Part shown: positions 34,209-42,139 of the stretch, one piece after another
Layout of the letters: each line of letters opens with the position of its first letter
How positions within the stretch are numbered: the first letter of the stretch is position 1
Assembly: GCF_030056665.1 (NCBI RefSeq)
Contig: NZ_JASHIG010000027.1
From: Flectobacillus roseus
GTDB taxonomy: Bacteria; Bacteroidota; Bacteroidia; Cytophagales; Spirosomataceae
Strand: one strand, 5' to 3'
Length of the DNA: 64,000 nt
The notes under the pieces: generated by a model
The model's database searches: none
What the model was told of the DNA's origin: nothing
What the model saw: only the letters and a program-made list of their open reading frames with translations
Translations under genes and position numbers: made by a program

Positions 34209-34236
34209 CCTTAGACCGACCCCCATCGGTCTAAGG
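34209..34236 (-). promoter_or_regulatory. TGGGGG-loop hairpin in the nrtA leader
   Basis: In sense (minus) orientation the stem is CCTTAGACCGA with TCGGTCTAAGG, 11 perfect pairs, closing the loop TGGGGG. It ends 27 nt before the nrtA ATG. The same loop with other stems occurs at 36023-36051, 37578-37597 and 37614-37631. Confidence 0.75.
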
Positions 34237-34269
34237 AAGTTGTATATTGAAAAATGAGTAATTCAGTAA

Positions 34270-34306
34270 AAAGGCACAAAGTGTACGGGCACAGAGGCAC
34301 AGAGTG
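34270..34306. repeat. Short GGCACAGAG-type tandem words
   Basis: AAGGCACAAAGTGTACGGGC is followed by ACAGAGGCACAGAGTG. Words of this kind are common low-complexity intergenic repeats; nothing else is seen here. Confidence 0.4.
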
Positions 34307-34383
34307 TAGTTTTAGATTATGAGTGAAAATATAGAATTAAGTCTAATTGATGTTGAGTTTAGGGTGTTGATAGCTAGATGTTT

Positions 34384-34444
34384 ACAATCATCATTCACAA
34401 CTCGCCACTCACAATTCACAATTCAAAATTCACCACTCACAATT
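34384..34444. repeat. CACAATTCA-type repeat end at the porin gene stop
   Basis: CATTCACAACTCGCCACTCA and CAATTCACAATTCAAAATTC run up to the stop codon of the porin gene at 34443. It is the right-end type of the element at 24650-24870. Confidence 0.55.
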
Positions 34445-35975
34445 ACCTTAACGCTACTGGTTTTGAGTAAAAGAAATCTGGACGAATGTTAATCATCGCA
34501 TAAAACCATGTACCTGTTTTGTCATAAGTTGCTGTTGCGCTTTGTGCTTTGGCAATTGGCATACTGTCGGTTGCATTCATGATTGAATAGCCTAGTTCGA
34601 TATTGGTAAACTTGTTCATGTTGTAGTTCAACGTAAAGTCTAACTCAGTACCCAATTGGTTATTAATCGTGCTTTTGATACCATCAGAGCCTGTTTTTAC
34701 CATAGCTTTGTTTAAAGCAAATGAGTGGTAATCCAAGCCAACTGTCAATACATTGGTGGTATATTTTACTTTGAAATAAGCATTGTTCAAGCCTCCTGCT
34801 GGTGCGCCTGTACCCACATAAAAGTAATCCATATAGCCCCAGTGGCGGTGTGGTGTTCCATAAAGTGGGTCGAAGCGATTGTTTTTGCCACTAGGATTTA
34901 CCGCATCATTTCCTGAAAGAACATCATAGCCTGGCGTAAAAGCCCATTTGCCTTTTTGATAAGTCGCCGAAAGCGTGTAGTGATAAGCATCCATTGCTAC
35001 ACCATCACGGTCTTTGCCTGTTTGCGCATAATACGCACCTTGGAGAGCAATTTTACCAAATCCTGAAGCATTGCCTAAGGTATGGTTAATCATCAAACCG
35101 TAAGTTACTCGACTGTTTACCCCTTTTTGTCCTCTAAAATCTTTGCCATATAAATATCCTGTCGAACTGTTTCCGACCAAGGTATCCATCTTGTATTTTC
35201 CAAAATCATCATTGAAAAACAAGCCTGAAAACTTAGTCTGATTAAACTTACGGGAGATATATACGCTCTTGAATGATTTATAATCTTGCGTAGCACCGTT
35301 GGTACTTGGATTACTCGTAAATACCGCTCCGTTTGGAATCGTTCCTGCGGGTACTGCCACCAAGGTGCCTTTCGAATTTGGCATATACTGTGGTGTGTTG
35401 GCAGGTGTATAAATAGTCCCCGTTGTATTAAATGCATCAGTATTTTGGTTAAAAGCATAACCTACATCAAACTGCCAACCTGAGTGCATTCCTTTGAGTA
35501 ATACCATGTCGTGACGACGCCCTTGTTGCAACCAATCCAAATTTCCTATTAATCTAACATCGTCATAACTTAATTCTTGGCGACCAATTTTGATCGAAAG
35601 TTGATCAACTGCCTTGAATTTAATGGTAGTGTCAGCTTTGTTGGCTAAGGTTACCTCAGCCCATCCTTCATGTAACATCAAACGATTACCATCATTATTC
35701 GAGATAGTTGAGGCATCTTGTCCCCATACACGAATGTCCTGAACGGTAGCTCCAAATGTTACACGGTCCCACTTGTAACCAAAAATCAAACGAGTACGTT
35801 GAGAGGTAAATGCCGCAGCATCTGAACCTGTCGGAACTAGGTTACCTAGTCCATTGCGAACCTCAGTACGAGTTCTAACTTGACCTTGCAAAGAGAATTG
35901 TGCCTTCGACACAAAGTGAGTAGAAACCCCCACCAATAAGGCTAATGCAGCCTTGATTTTGTAAGTTTTTTTCAT
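34443..35975 (-). CDS. Outer membrane porin, alginate-export-like, in nitrate cluster
   Basis: A 510-residue beta-barrel protein. The signal peptide is MKKTYKIKAALALLVGVSTH, cleaved near VSKAQF. The mature sequence begins SLQGQVRTRTEVRNG and continues with the alginate-export-domain pattern: RTRLIFGYKWDRVTFGATVQ, DIRVWGQDAS, LHEGWAEVTL, IKIGRQELSYDDVRLIG, and repeated amphipathic strands to a C-terminal aromatic-rich end (FYAMINIRPDFFYSKP). The domain name reflects family only; between nrtA and narK it is a candidate outer-membrane channel for nitrate, which is inference. It has its own leader with a TGGGGG hairpin. Confidence 0.85.
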   Translation of the reverse strand: MKKTYKIKAALALLVGVSTHFVSKAQFSLQGQVRTRTEVRNGLGNLVPTGSDAAAFTSQRTRLIFGYKWDRVTFGATVQDIRVWGQDASTISNNDGNRLMLHEGWAEVTLANKADTTIKFKAVDQLSIKIGRQELSYDDVRLIGNLDWLQQGRRHDMVLLKGMHSGWQFDVGYAFNQNTDAFNTTGTIYTPANTPQYMPNSKGTLVAVPAGTIPNGAVFTSNPSTNGATQDYKSFKSVYISRKFNQTKFSGLFFNDDFGKYKMDTLVGNSSTGYLYGKDFRGQKGVNSRVTYGLMINHTLGNASGFGKIALQGAYYAQTGKDRDGVAMDAYHYTLSATYQKGKWAFTPGYDVLSGNDAVNPSGKNNRFDPLYGTPHRHWGYMDYFYVGTGAPAGGLNNAYFKVKYTTNVLTVGLDYHSFALNKAMVKTGSDGIKSTINNQLGTELDFTLNYNMNKFTNIELGYSIMNATDSMPIAKAQSATATYDKTGTWFYAMINIRPDFFYSKPVALR

Positions 35976-36022
35976 ACTTTTGTAGCTGATTGTAAAATTT
36001 TAACAGAGTTTTGCGATTTTCG

Positions 36023-36051
36023 CCCGAATCGAGACCCCCATCTCATTCGGG
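36023..36051 (-). promoter_or_regulatory. TGGGGG-loop hairpin in the porin gene leader
   Basis: In sense orientation CCCGAAT-GAGA pairs with TCTC-(G bulge)-ATTCGGG around the loop TGGGGG. It ends 47 nt before the porin ATG. On the opposite strand it is followed by T residues, but no + strand gene ends here, so a terminator role is unlikely. Confidence 0.72.
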
Positions 36052-36091
36052 TTTTTTTGTTTGTTTTAAAAGAAAAATAGATGTGAAGTAC

Positions 36092-36240
36092 TAGTGCTGA
36101 ATTATGAGTTGTGAATTGTGAATGTGAAATTTTAATTAAATCTAAACATTAAGCTTTTGGTTTGCAGCAATGGGCATTGAGCAAAATGTATCAGTTTTTA
36201 AAACTATTTGCCTAATGCCTATTGCCTCACAACTTAAATT
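36092..36240. repeat. Left-end type TTGTGAATTGTGAATG repeat near the narK stop
   Basis: TGAATTATGAGTTGTGAATT then GTGAATGTGAAATTTTAA matches the left end of the element at 24650, followed by TTGCCTAATGCCTATTGCCT and a TTAAATTTTATT end. With 34384-34444 it brackets the porin gene in inverted orientation. Confidence 0.6.
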
Positions 36241-36243
36241 TTA

Positions 36244-37554
36244 TTAGGCCATTTCTGGTTCTAACTGTAATTTTTCTGAAGTTTGAGATTGTTTTTCGAA
36301 ACGACTTATCGCTACCACTAAACCAATAGCGCCTACTACCAAACCAATATAGAAGAATGCTTGGTTATAAGTAATGTTTTCAGATTTGAATAAAAAGCCT
36401 GCTAGCACACCACCAAGGTTGCCACCAGCACCTACGATTCCCGAAACAGAACCTACATTTTTTGAATCAATAAATGGTACGATTGCATACGTAGCGCCGT
36501 TTGCCATTTTTAAGAAGAAAGCAAAGCCCAACATCGCTACCACAGCCATTGCTAAGGAATTAGTTTGAGCAAAGAGAATAATACCTATACCTTCCATACT
36601 TAGCAATCCTGCTAATAACCAACCTTTACCACGCATTCCCATTTTTGCTCCTACCTTGTCGGCTACGATGCCTCCGATGGCTCTTGCAAACAAGTTCATA
36701 AATCCGAAGATACCCGCCAATAAGCCTGCTGTTGCCAAGTCACATTTGAAGTATTCTGAAAAGTATAAAGCGGCCACATTGTCGAAAGTAATTTCGATGC
36801 CAAAACAAGCTCCATACGCCAAAAACAAAATCCAAGTACGAAAATCAGCGGCTGCTGCCCAGAATGAACCTTTTGCCTGTTGTTGGCGAGTAATTTCTGA
36901 GAAGTTACCAGCAGGCGTGTCTTTCGTAAAACGGAAATATACGAATGCCATGACCAATAAAATCACTCCCGGAATCGTCATGGCTAATCTCCATGCTTCT
37001 GGTTTTGTATACCCAGCTCCAACAAAAGCGGCAAATACCAAGGGCATAACCATGTTGGTGATACCGCCTCCCAAATTGCCCCAGCCTCCAGCTACAGCAT
37101 TGGCTGTTCCTTTAATTTTGGGAGCAAACATCATAGAAGTATGGTATTGAGTAATTACAAAAGAAGCGCCGATCACGCCAATGGCCAAGCGAAACAATAA
37201 GAAACTTTCGTAGCTATTGGATAATCCGATACCAATAACAGGAATTGAACCTAGGATAAGTAACCCCGTATAGGTCAAGCGTGGTCCTAACGTGTCGCAT
37301 AAACGTCCGATAATTAAGCGAGCAAAAATTGTTGCCGAAACCGAAGCAATCATTACATTTCCGATTTGAGCTTTGGTAAGTCCCAAATCATCTTTGACGA
37401 TTTTCATCAATGGCGCAATGCCAAACCAACCAAAGAAGCAAAAGAAAAAAGTGATCCATGTAATATGAAAAGTCTTCATTTGAATTCCTTTCCACGACAA
37501 TACATTCAAAGACTCCAACGGAGCCCTGTTTGATACAGAGTTTTGCGATAACAT
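36244..37554 (-). CDS. narK: Nitrate/nitrite MFS transporter NarK/NasA-type
   Basis: Nitrate/nitrite porter of the inner membrane, 436 residues with twelve helices. The start contains LNVLSWKGIQMKTFHITWIT then FFFCFFGWFGIAPLMKIVKD, typical of this family, and the two nitrate signatures are seen in GWGNLGGGITNMVMPLVFAA near residue 157 and SGIVGAGGNLGGVLAGFLF near residue 383, with glycine-rich helices V and XI. The conserved substrate-binding Arg is likely the one in ARLIIGRLCDTLGPRL-type helix II/III loop. It has its own leader with two TGGGGG hairpins. Confidence 0.95.
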   Translation of the reverse strand: MLSQNSVSNRAPLESLNVLSWKGIQMKTFHITWITFFFCFFGWFGIAPLMKIVKDDLGLTKAQIGNVMIASVSATIFARLIIGRLCDTLGPRLTYTGLLILGSIPVIGIGLSNSYESFLLFRLAIGVIGASFVITQYHTSMMFAPKIKGTANAVAGGWGNLGGGITNMVMPLVFAAFVGAGYTKPEAWRLAMTIPGVILLVMAFVYFRFTKDTPAGNFSEITRQQQAKGSFWAAAADFRTWILFLAYGACFGIEITFDNVAALYFSEYFKCDLATAGLLAGIFGFMNLFARAIGGIVADKVGAKMGMRGKGWLLAGLLSMEGIGIILFAQTNSLAMAVVAMLGFAFFLKMANGATYAIVPFIDSKNVGSVSGIVGAGGNLGGVLAGFLFKSENITYNQAFFYIGLVVGAIGLVVAISRFEKQSQTSEKLQLEPEMA

Positions 37555-37577
37555 AATTTATTCCTGTTTTCAGTAAC

Positions 37578-37597
37578 ATGACTGCCCCCACAATCAT
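37578..37597 (-). promoter_or_regulatory. TGGGGG-loop hairpin proximal to narK
   Basis: In sense orientation ATGATTG and CAGTCAT (seven pairs, one G-U) enclose TGGGGG. It ends 23 nt before the narK ATG and is the second of a tandem pair. Confidence 0.72.
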
Positions 37598-37613
37598 AAT
37601 ACAGATGGTTTTA

Positions 37614-37631
37614 CATTCGCCCCCACGAATG
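37614..37631 (-). promoter_or_regulatory. TGGGGG-loop hairpin distal to narK
   Basis: In sense orientation CATTCG and CGAATG (six perfect pairs) enclose TGGGGG. It lies 16 nt upstream of the second hairpin, giving a tandem arrangement. Confidence 0.72.
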
Positions 37632-37838
37632 ACCATTTTCAACAAACCGTTGAAGGGAAATAAAGAACTAAAGTGCCCAGAAAGCGGGCAGGATATAAGA
37701 TTATCTAATTTTGAGAGTGTTGATGAAAAATGAAGTAGTCTAATTTATCAAGGTAATTAGTGGAACGGTTTCGCTGAAATATCGTTGAAACCTCTTTTTG
37801 TTTTATATAGTGTTTGATTACGTTCTAATAAAATGACC

Positions 37839-38606
37839 TCAACCACGCATCGTTCTAATTTCTTCTTTTAGGTAAGTTTCTATATATTCTGGATGAAGAC
37901 TTACCACTTCTCCAATAACAATCACCGCTGGATTGCTCAGTTTTTGTGTTTTTACTTTTGCTCCAATATCTTCAATTGTTCCGACTAGGTACTTGGCGTT
38001 GTCACGGGTGCCGTTTTGAACAATTGCTACTGGTGTTTCTTGTTTTTGATATTCTGTAAAAATCTCACAAATCTGGTCTAGTTTACTCATCCCCATCAAA
38101 ACAACCACAGTTGCTGTTGATTGAGCGGCTAGCCTTAGGTCATTTGAAAGCTCACCTGTTTTGGTAGTACCCGTAATTACCCAAAAGCTTTCAGCATATC
38201 CTCTCGTTGTAACTGGAATTCCTACTGAAGCTGGCGCCGCAATGGCAGAAGTAACACCCGAAATAACTTCACAAGGAATATTAAATGAACGAACATATTC
38301 TATTTCTTCAAAGCCTCTTCCAAATACAAAAGGATCACCACCTTTGAGCCTTACTACATGCCCATAATCAAGAGCCAATTGTACTAACTGATAATTGATT
38401 TGTTCTTGCGTATAAACATATTTACCTAAGCGTTTTCCCACATATACTTTTATCGCTTCAGGCTTGGCATACGCCAAAAGTTCTTCATTTGCTAAGGCAT
38501 CATATAGAATAACGTCTGCTGACTCTATTGCTTTGATACCTTTTAGAGTAATTAACTCTATATCACCTGGGCCAGCTCCAATCAAACTTATTCTTGGAAT
38601 ATTCAT
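37839..38606 (-). CDS. cobA: Uroporphyrinogen-III C-methyltransferase
   Basis: It adds two methyl groups from SAM to uroporphyrinogen III, giving precorrin-2 for siroheme, the cofactor of NirB. The 255-residue protein has the SUMT motifs: ISLIGAGPGDIELITLKGI at residue 6, DVILYDALANEELL near 31, VRLKGGDPFVFGRGFEEIEY near 85, the GIPVTTRGYAESF region near 129, and VVVLMGMSKLD. No CysG-type N-terminal dehydrogenase part is present. It is divergent from nirB and 444 bp away, in keeping with a shared nitrite-responsive control region. Confidence 0.95.
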   Translation of the reverse strand: MNIPRISLIGAGPGDIELITLKGIKAIESADVILYDALANEELLAYAKPEAIKVYVGKRLGKYVYTQEQINYQLVQLALDYGHVVRLKGGDPFVFGRGFEEIEYVRSFNIPCEVISGVTSAIAAPASVGIPVTTRGYAESFWVITGTTKTGELSNDLRLAAQSTATVVVLMGMSKLDQICEIFTEYQKQETPVAIVQNGTRDNAKYLVGTIEDIGAKVKTQKLSNPAVIVIGEVVSLHPEYIETYLKEEIRTMRG

Positions 38607-39050
38607 ATTCTATTCTTTTTTGATATTTTTGCTTATGATTGAAACTACTCAGTTATGATTTCGATACAAAAATGCTATAAAAATGTTTAAATCCAAAATT
38701 TAAGTTGAAATTTTAGGTATTTTTTTGAAAAAATTTGCAAAATCAATAAAAATAGGTTTAAATTTGATACACAAACAAAGGAGATGTGGGAAAAATTGAA
38801 TAAATTTGTTATAGAATTAATACAATTGATAGCAGTTTTTCATTTAGTATTTATAGTGATAAATAACTAATTACACACTCTCTATTCGCCATACTTAAAC
38901 TGAGTATTTATTACTAGTTAAGCAAAACTACTTAACTTTTTTTTATATAAACTTCACAACGGCTTAAATAGAGTAAAGATACTTAATACCAAAAAGGGTA
39001 TCTGTACAAATCAGTAATCAAGCATTTATCATCCTATAAATAACCATCAA
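38607..39050. promoter_or_regulatory. Divergent cobA-nirB control region
   Basis: The 444-bp gap holds no ORF. Two palindromes are visible: AGTTAAG and CTTAACT with an 8-base spacer at 38916-38937, and ATACC / GGTAT with a 6-base spacer at 38986-39001. The second includes heptamers TACCAAA and TACCCTT that resemble half sites of NarL-type boxes but with a zero spacer. No TGGGGG hairpin is present. Confidence 0.45.
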
Positions 39051-41561
39051 ATGAAAAAGAAAATTGTCGTAGTGGGGAACGGCATGGTGGGGTATAAGTT
39101 TTGTGAAAAGCTTATTGCAAAAGACACCGCTCAGGAGTTTGATTTGGTTGTATTTGGCGAAGAAATTCGTCCAGCTTACGACCGCGTTCACTTGTCTGCA
39201 TACTTTGCTGGTAAAACAGTAGAAGACCTGACAATGGCTCCTGCAAGTTGGTATGCCGAAAATGGCATTACCCTTCACCTTTCTGACCCAATCGTGGACA
39301 TCGATAGAGATGCCAAGACGGTTCGCTCGCACCATGGTTTGGTCGAGTCGTATGATTATTTAGTGTTAGCTACGGGTTCGGCCGCCTTTGTGCCTCCGAT
39401 TCCTGGCGTTGAAAAAGACGGCGTGTTTGTTTATCGCACTATCGAAGATTTGGACATGATGCAGCATCATGCTAAAAAAGCGAAAAAAGGTGCAGTAATC
39501 GGTGGAGGTTTGTTAGGGCTTGAAGCAGCAAAGGCATTGCTCGACCTAGGATTAGAAGAAACGCATGTAATCGAATTTGCGCCAAGGCTGATGCCTCGCC
39601 AAGTAGATGATGCAGGCTCAAAAATGCTTCAGACTAAGTTGGAGGAATTGGGCTTGAAGATTCATTTGAATAAGAATACCCAAGAAATTCGTGGCAATGG
39701 GGCTATCTCTTCGATGCTTTTTGCCGATGGAGTAGAGTTGGAAGTAGATATGCTAGTGATTTCGGCAGGTATCAAACCTCGTGACGAAGTGGCGCGTATC
39801 GCAGGATTAGAAGTAGGTGTACGTGGAGGTGTGATTGTAAATGATTATTTACAAACTTCAGACCCTAATATTTATGCTATTGGCGAATGTGCGTTGGCAC
39901 ATCACATGATATATGGCTTGGTAGCGCCAGGCTATGAAATGGCAGATGTAGTTGTAAATCAATTGGTGAAGGATAAGGACAAGTCATTCAAACCATTTGA
40001 TATGTCTACCAAACTCAAGTTGATTGGGGTAGATGTGGCAAGTTTTGGGGATGCTTTTATTCAAGAACCTAATTGCCAGACTATCGTTTACGAAAACTCC
40101 GCCAAAGGAGTTTATAAAAGAATCAATATTTCCAACGATGGCAAATACTTGCTCGGAGGGATTTTGATTGGCGATGCAGAGCAATACAATATGCTTTTGC
40201 AAAATGTCAAAAATCAAACGATTCTTCCTCCCGACCCAGAAGATTTGATGCTCGGTGCTCGTGGAGGTAAGGAAGAATCAGGTGCTGGCGTAATGGCTTT
40301 GCCAGATGATGCTTCAATTTGTTCATGTGAAGCTATCTCGAAAGGACAAATTTGTGGGGAAGTTTTGGCAGGAAATAATACGCTTGATGCTATTAAAAAA
40401 TGCACCAAAGCTGGTACTGGTTGTGGAGGTTGTGTTCCGATGATCAAAGACCTCATCAACGAAACCATGAAAAGCCAAGGGGTGTATATCCGCAATATCA
40501 TTTGCGAACACTTTGATTACACACGCCAAGAGCTTTTTGATCTTGTCAAAATCAAAGGATATAAGACTTACGAGGAGGCTTTGGACGGTTTGGGTCATGG
40601 CGATGGTTGCGAAACTTGTAAGCCTGCCGTAGCTTCTATCTTGGCAAGTTTATGGAACGAAATGATTTTGGTAAAAGGCAATGACACCGTTCAAGACTCG
40701 AACGACCGTTATTTGGCGAATATCCAGAAAAATGGTACTTATTCGGTTGTGCCTCGTATCCCAGGTGGAGAAATTACACCAGAGAAATTGATTGTAATTG
40801 GACAAGTTGCTCAGAAATATGGATTATACACCAAAATCACAGGGGGGCAGCGTATCGACCTTTTTGGTGCACACGTATCAGACTTACCTGCTATTTGGGA
40901 AGAGCTAGTCAATGCAGGATTTGAATCAGGACACGCTTATGGTAAGGCATTACGTACCGTAAAATCTTGTGTGGGTTCTACTTGGTGTCGTTTTGGTTTG
41001 CATGATTCTGTATCCTTTGCCATCGAAATCGAAGAGCGATACCGTGGACTGAGAGCACCTCATAAGTTCAAATCGGCCGTTTCGGGTTGTACACGTGAGT
41101 GTGCCGAAGCGCAATCGAAAGACTTTGGGATTATCGCCACCGAAAAAGGATGGAACTTATATGTATGTGGCAATGGCGGTGTAAAGCCTCAACACGCTTT
41201 ATTGTTGGCCAGCGACATCGACTCAGAAACTTGTATCAAGTACATCGACCGTTTCTTGATGTTTTATATCAAAACGGCAGAACCTTTGACTCGTACTGCC
41301 ACATGGCTCAATAAACTCGATGGTGGAATAGACTACCTCAAAGCAGTAGTAATCGACGATGTATTAGGCTTAAATAAGCAGTTTGAAGATGAAATGAATA
41401 TGCTCGTAGATGCATATCGTTGTGAATGGAAAGAGGTAGTAACAAACCCTGAACTTCGCAAACGCTTTACACACTTTGTCAATGCGCCACACGTAAAAGA
41501 CCCGAATGTTAAATTCGAGCCAATGCGTGATCAAATAAAGGCAGCAGAGTGGGTGAAATAA
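39051..41561 (+). CDS. nirB: Nitrite reductase (NAD(P)H) large subunit NirB
   Basis: Cytosolic siroheme enzyme reducing nitrite to ammonium. Domains in order: FAD-binding (KIVVVGNGMVGYKFCEKL at residue 3), NAD(P)H-binding (GAVIGGGLLGLEAAKALL near 146), two BFD-type 2Fe-2S regions (SICSCEAISKGQICGEVL with TGCGGCVPM near 463, and GDGCETCKP near 520), then the ferredoxin-like half domain (IPGGEITPEKLIVIGQVAQK). The siroheme/4Fe-4S cysteines are in SCVGSTWCRFG near residue 645 and SGCTRECAEAQ near 683. With 836 residues it has the usual length. nirD follows after 61 bp. Confidence 0.97.
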   Translation: MKKKIVVVGNGMVGYKFCEKLIAKDTAQEFDLVVFGEEIRPAYDRVHLSAYFAGKTVEDLTMAPASWYAENGITLHLSDPIVDIDRDAKTVRSHHGLVESYDYLVLATGSAAFVPPIPGVEKDGVFVYRTIEDLDMMQHHAKKAKKGAVIGGGLLGLEAAKALLDLGLEETHVIEFAPRLMPRQVDDAGSKMLQTKLEELGLKIHLNKNTQEIRGNGAISSMLFADGVELEVDMLVISAGIKPRDEVARIAGLEVGVRGGVIVNDYLQTSDPNIYAIGECALAHHMIYGLVAPGYEMADVVVNQLVKDKDKSFKPFDMSTKLKLIGVDVASFGDAFIQEPNCQTIVYENSAKGVYKRINISNDGKYLLGGILIGDAEQYNMLLQNVKNQTILPPDPEDLMLGARGGKEESGAGVMALPDDASICSCEAISKGQICGEVLAGNNTLDAIKKCTKAGTGCGGCVPMIKDLINETMKSQGVYIRNIICEHFDYTRQELFDLVKIKGYKTYEEALDGLGHGDGCETCKPAVASILASLWNEMILVKGNDTVQDSNDRYLANIQKNGTYSVVPRIPGGEITPEKLIVIGQVAQKYGLYTKITGGQRIDLFGAHVSDLPAIWEELVNAGFESGHAYGKALRTVKSCVGSTWCRFGLHDSVSFAIEIEERYRGLRAPHKFKSAVSGCTRECAEAQSKDFGIIATEKGWNLYVCGNGGVKPQHALLLASDIDSETCIKYIDRFLMFYIKTAEPLTRTATWLNKLDGGIDYLKAVVIDDVLGLNKQFEDEMNMLVDAYRCEWKEVVTNPELRKRFTHFVNAPHVKDPNVKFEPMRDQIKAAEWVK

Positions 41562-41622
41562 TGATTCAACTGATTGAAGGCAATGGATTGCTATTGCCCC
41601 AATTTCTTAAAAAGCAAATACC

Positions 41623-41979
41623 ATGAGCAATATATTAGCAGAAGATACCCTTGTTTGGCATTTGGCATGTTCAGAAGCCGACATACCCGAAAATGGCGGA
41701 GCTTGTGCCCTAATCGAAGGAGAACAAATCGCTATTTATAATTTCAAAAGAAGAGGTGAGTGGTTTGCCACTCAAAATCTTTGTCCACACCGCCAACAAA
41801 TGGCTCTTTCGAGAGGTATGATTGGCTCAACGGGCGAAGAGCAAGAACCTAAAGTGGCTTGTCCTTTTCATAAAAAGACTTTTTCCTTAAAAACAGGAGC
41901 TTGTCTTTCGGGCGATGATTACCAGATTCAAACCTATCCTGTTAAAGTAGAAAACGGAATGGTTTACGTGGGATTATAA
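41623..41979 (+). CDS. nirD: Nitrite reductase small subunit NirD
   Basis: Rieske-fold subunit of NirBD. The 118-residue protein has the two-part motif NLCPHRQQMALSRGMIG and ACPFHKKTFSLKTG, a complete C-x-H and C-x2-H set. Many NirD proteins have lost these cysteines and histidines; this one keeps all four, so it may really hold a 2Fe-2S cluster. It is cotranscribed with nirB, and a hairpin follows the stop. Confidence 0.93.
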   Translation: MSNILAEDTLVWHLACSEADIPENGGACALIEGEQIAIYNFKRRGEWFATQNLCPHRQQMALSRGMIGSTGEEQEPKVACPFHKKTFSLKTGACLSGDDYQIQTYPVKVENGMVYVGL

Positions 41980-41992
41980 CGAGCCAATACCG

Positions 41993-42036
41993 CTTTGGAC
42001 TTGTTTTTACCTCCTTGTTTTAGGGCAAGTCCAAAG
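41993..42036. terminator. Hairpin after nirBD
   Basis: CTTTGGACTTG and CAAGTCCAAAG are exact complements around a 22-base loop, 14 bp past the nirD stop. There is no T-run; it may be a partial terminator before the sensor kinase gene. Confidence 0.5.
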
Positions 42037-42139
42037 TAAAATGTTATACTTTTAAGATTTTTTTGAAACAATTTGATAACCAATAAATTACTTGAAACGA
42101 CTTAGCGATTTATTTCGAAAAATTGGTATATTTCAGGTT

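Noticed and set aside
33652..34257. 201-residue open frame on the + strand
   Set aside because: It lies entirely antisense to nrtA and its leader, has no recognisable domain, and the nrtA frame has clear family motifs.
34270..34306. GGCACAGAGGCACAGAG words as a tandem-repeat locus
   Set aside because: Only two to three imperfect units; too little for more than a low-complexity note.
36656..37150. 164-residue open frame on the + strand
   Set aside because: It is the antisense shadow of narK; composition is lysine/alanine/proline-rich without any family feature.
34209..37631. G-quadruplex formation by the GGGGG loops
   Set aside because: Each loop has only one G-run, and four runs in close range are not available, so a classical intramolecular quadruplex is not possible.
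34209..37631. The TGGGGG hairpins as ordinary terminators
   Set aside because: In sense orientation none is followed by a T-run, and all lie before starts, not after stops.
37388..37645. 85-residue minus-strand frame covering the tandem TGGGGG hairpins
   Set aside because: It overlaps the narK start in another frame and has no homology-like features; its presence does not explain the paired hairpins.
38986..39001. Canonical NarL 7-2-7 box before nirB
   Set aside because: The two heptamer-like halves have zero spacing and imperfect match to the enteric consensus; kept only as a candidate palindrome.
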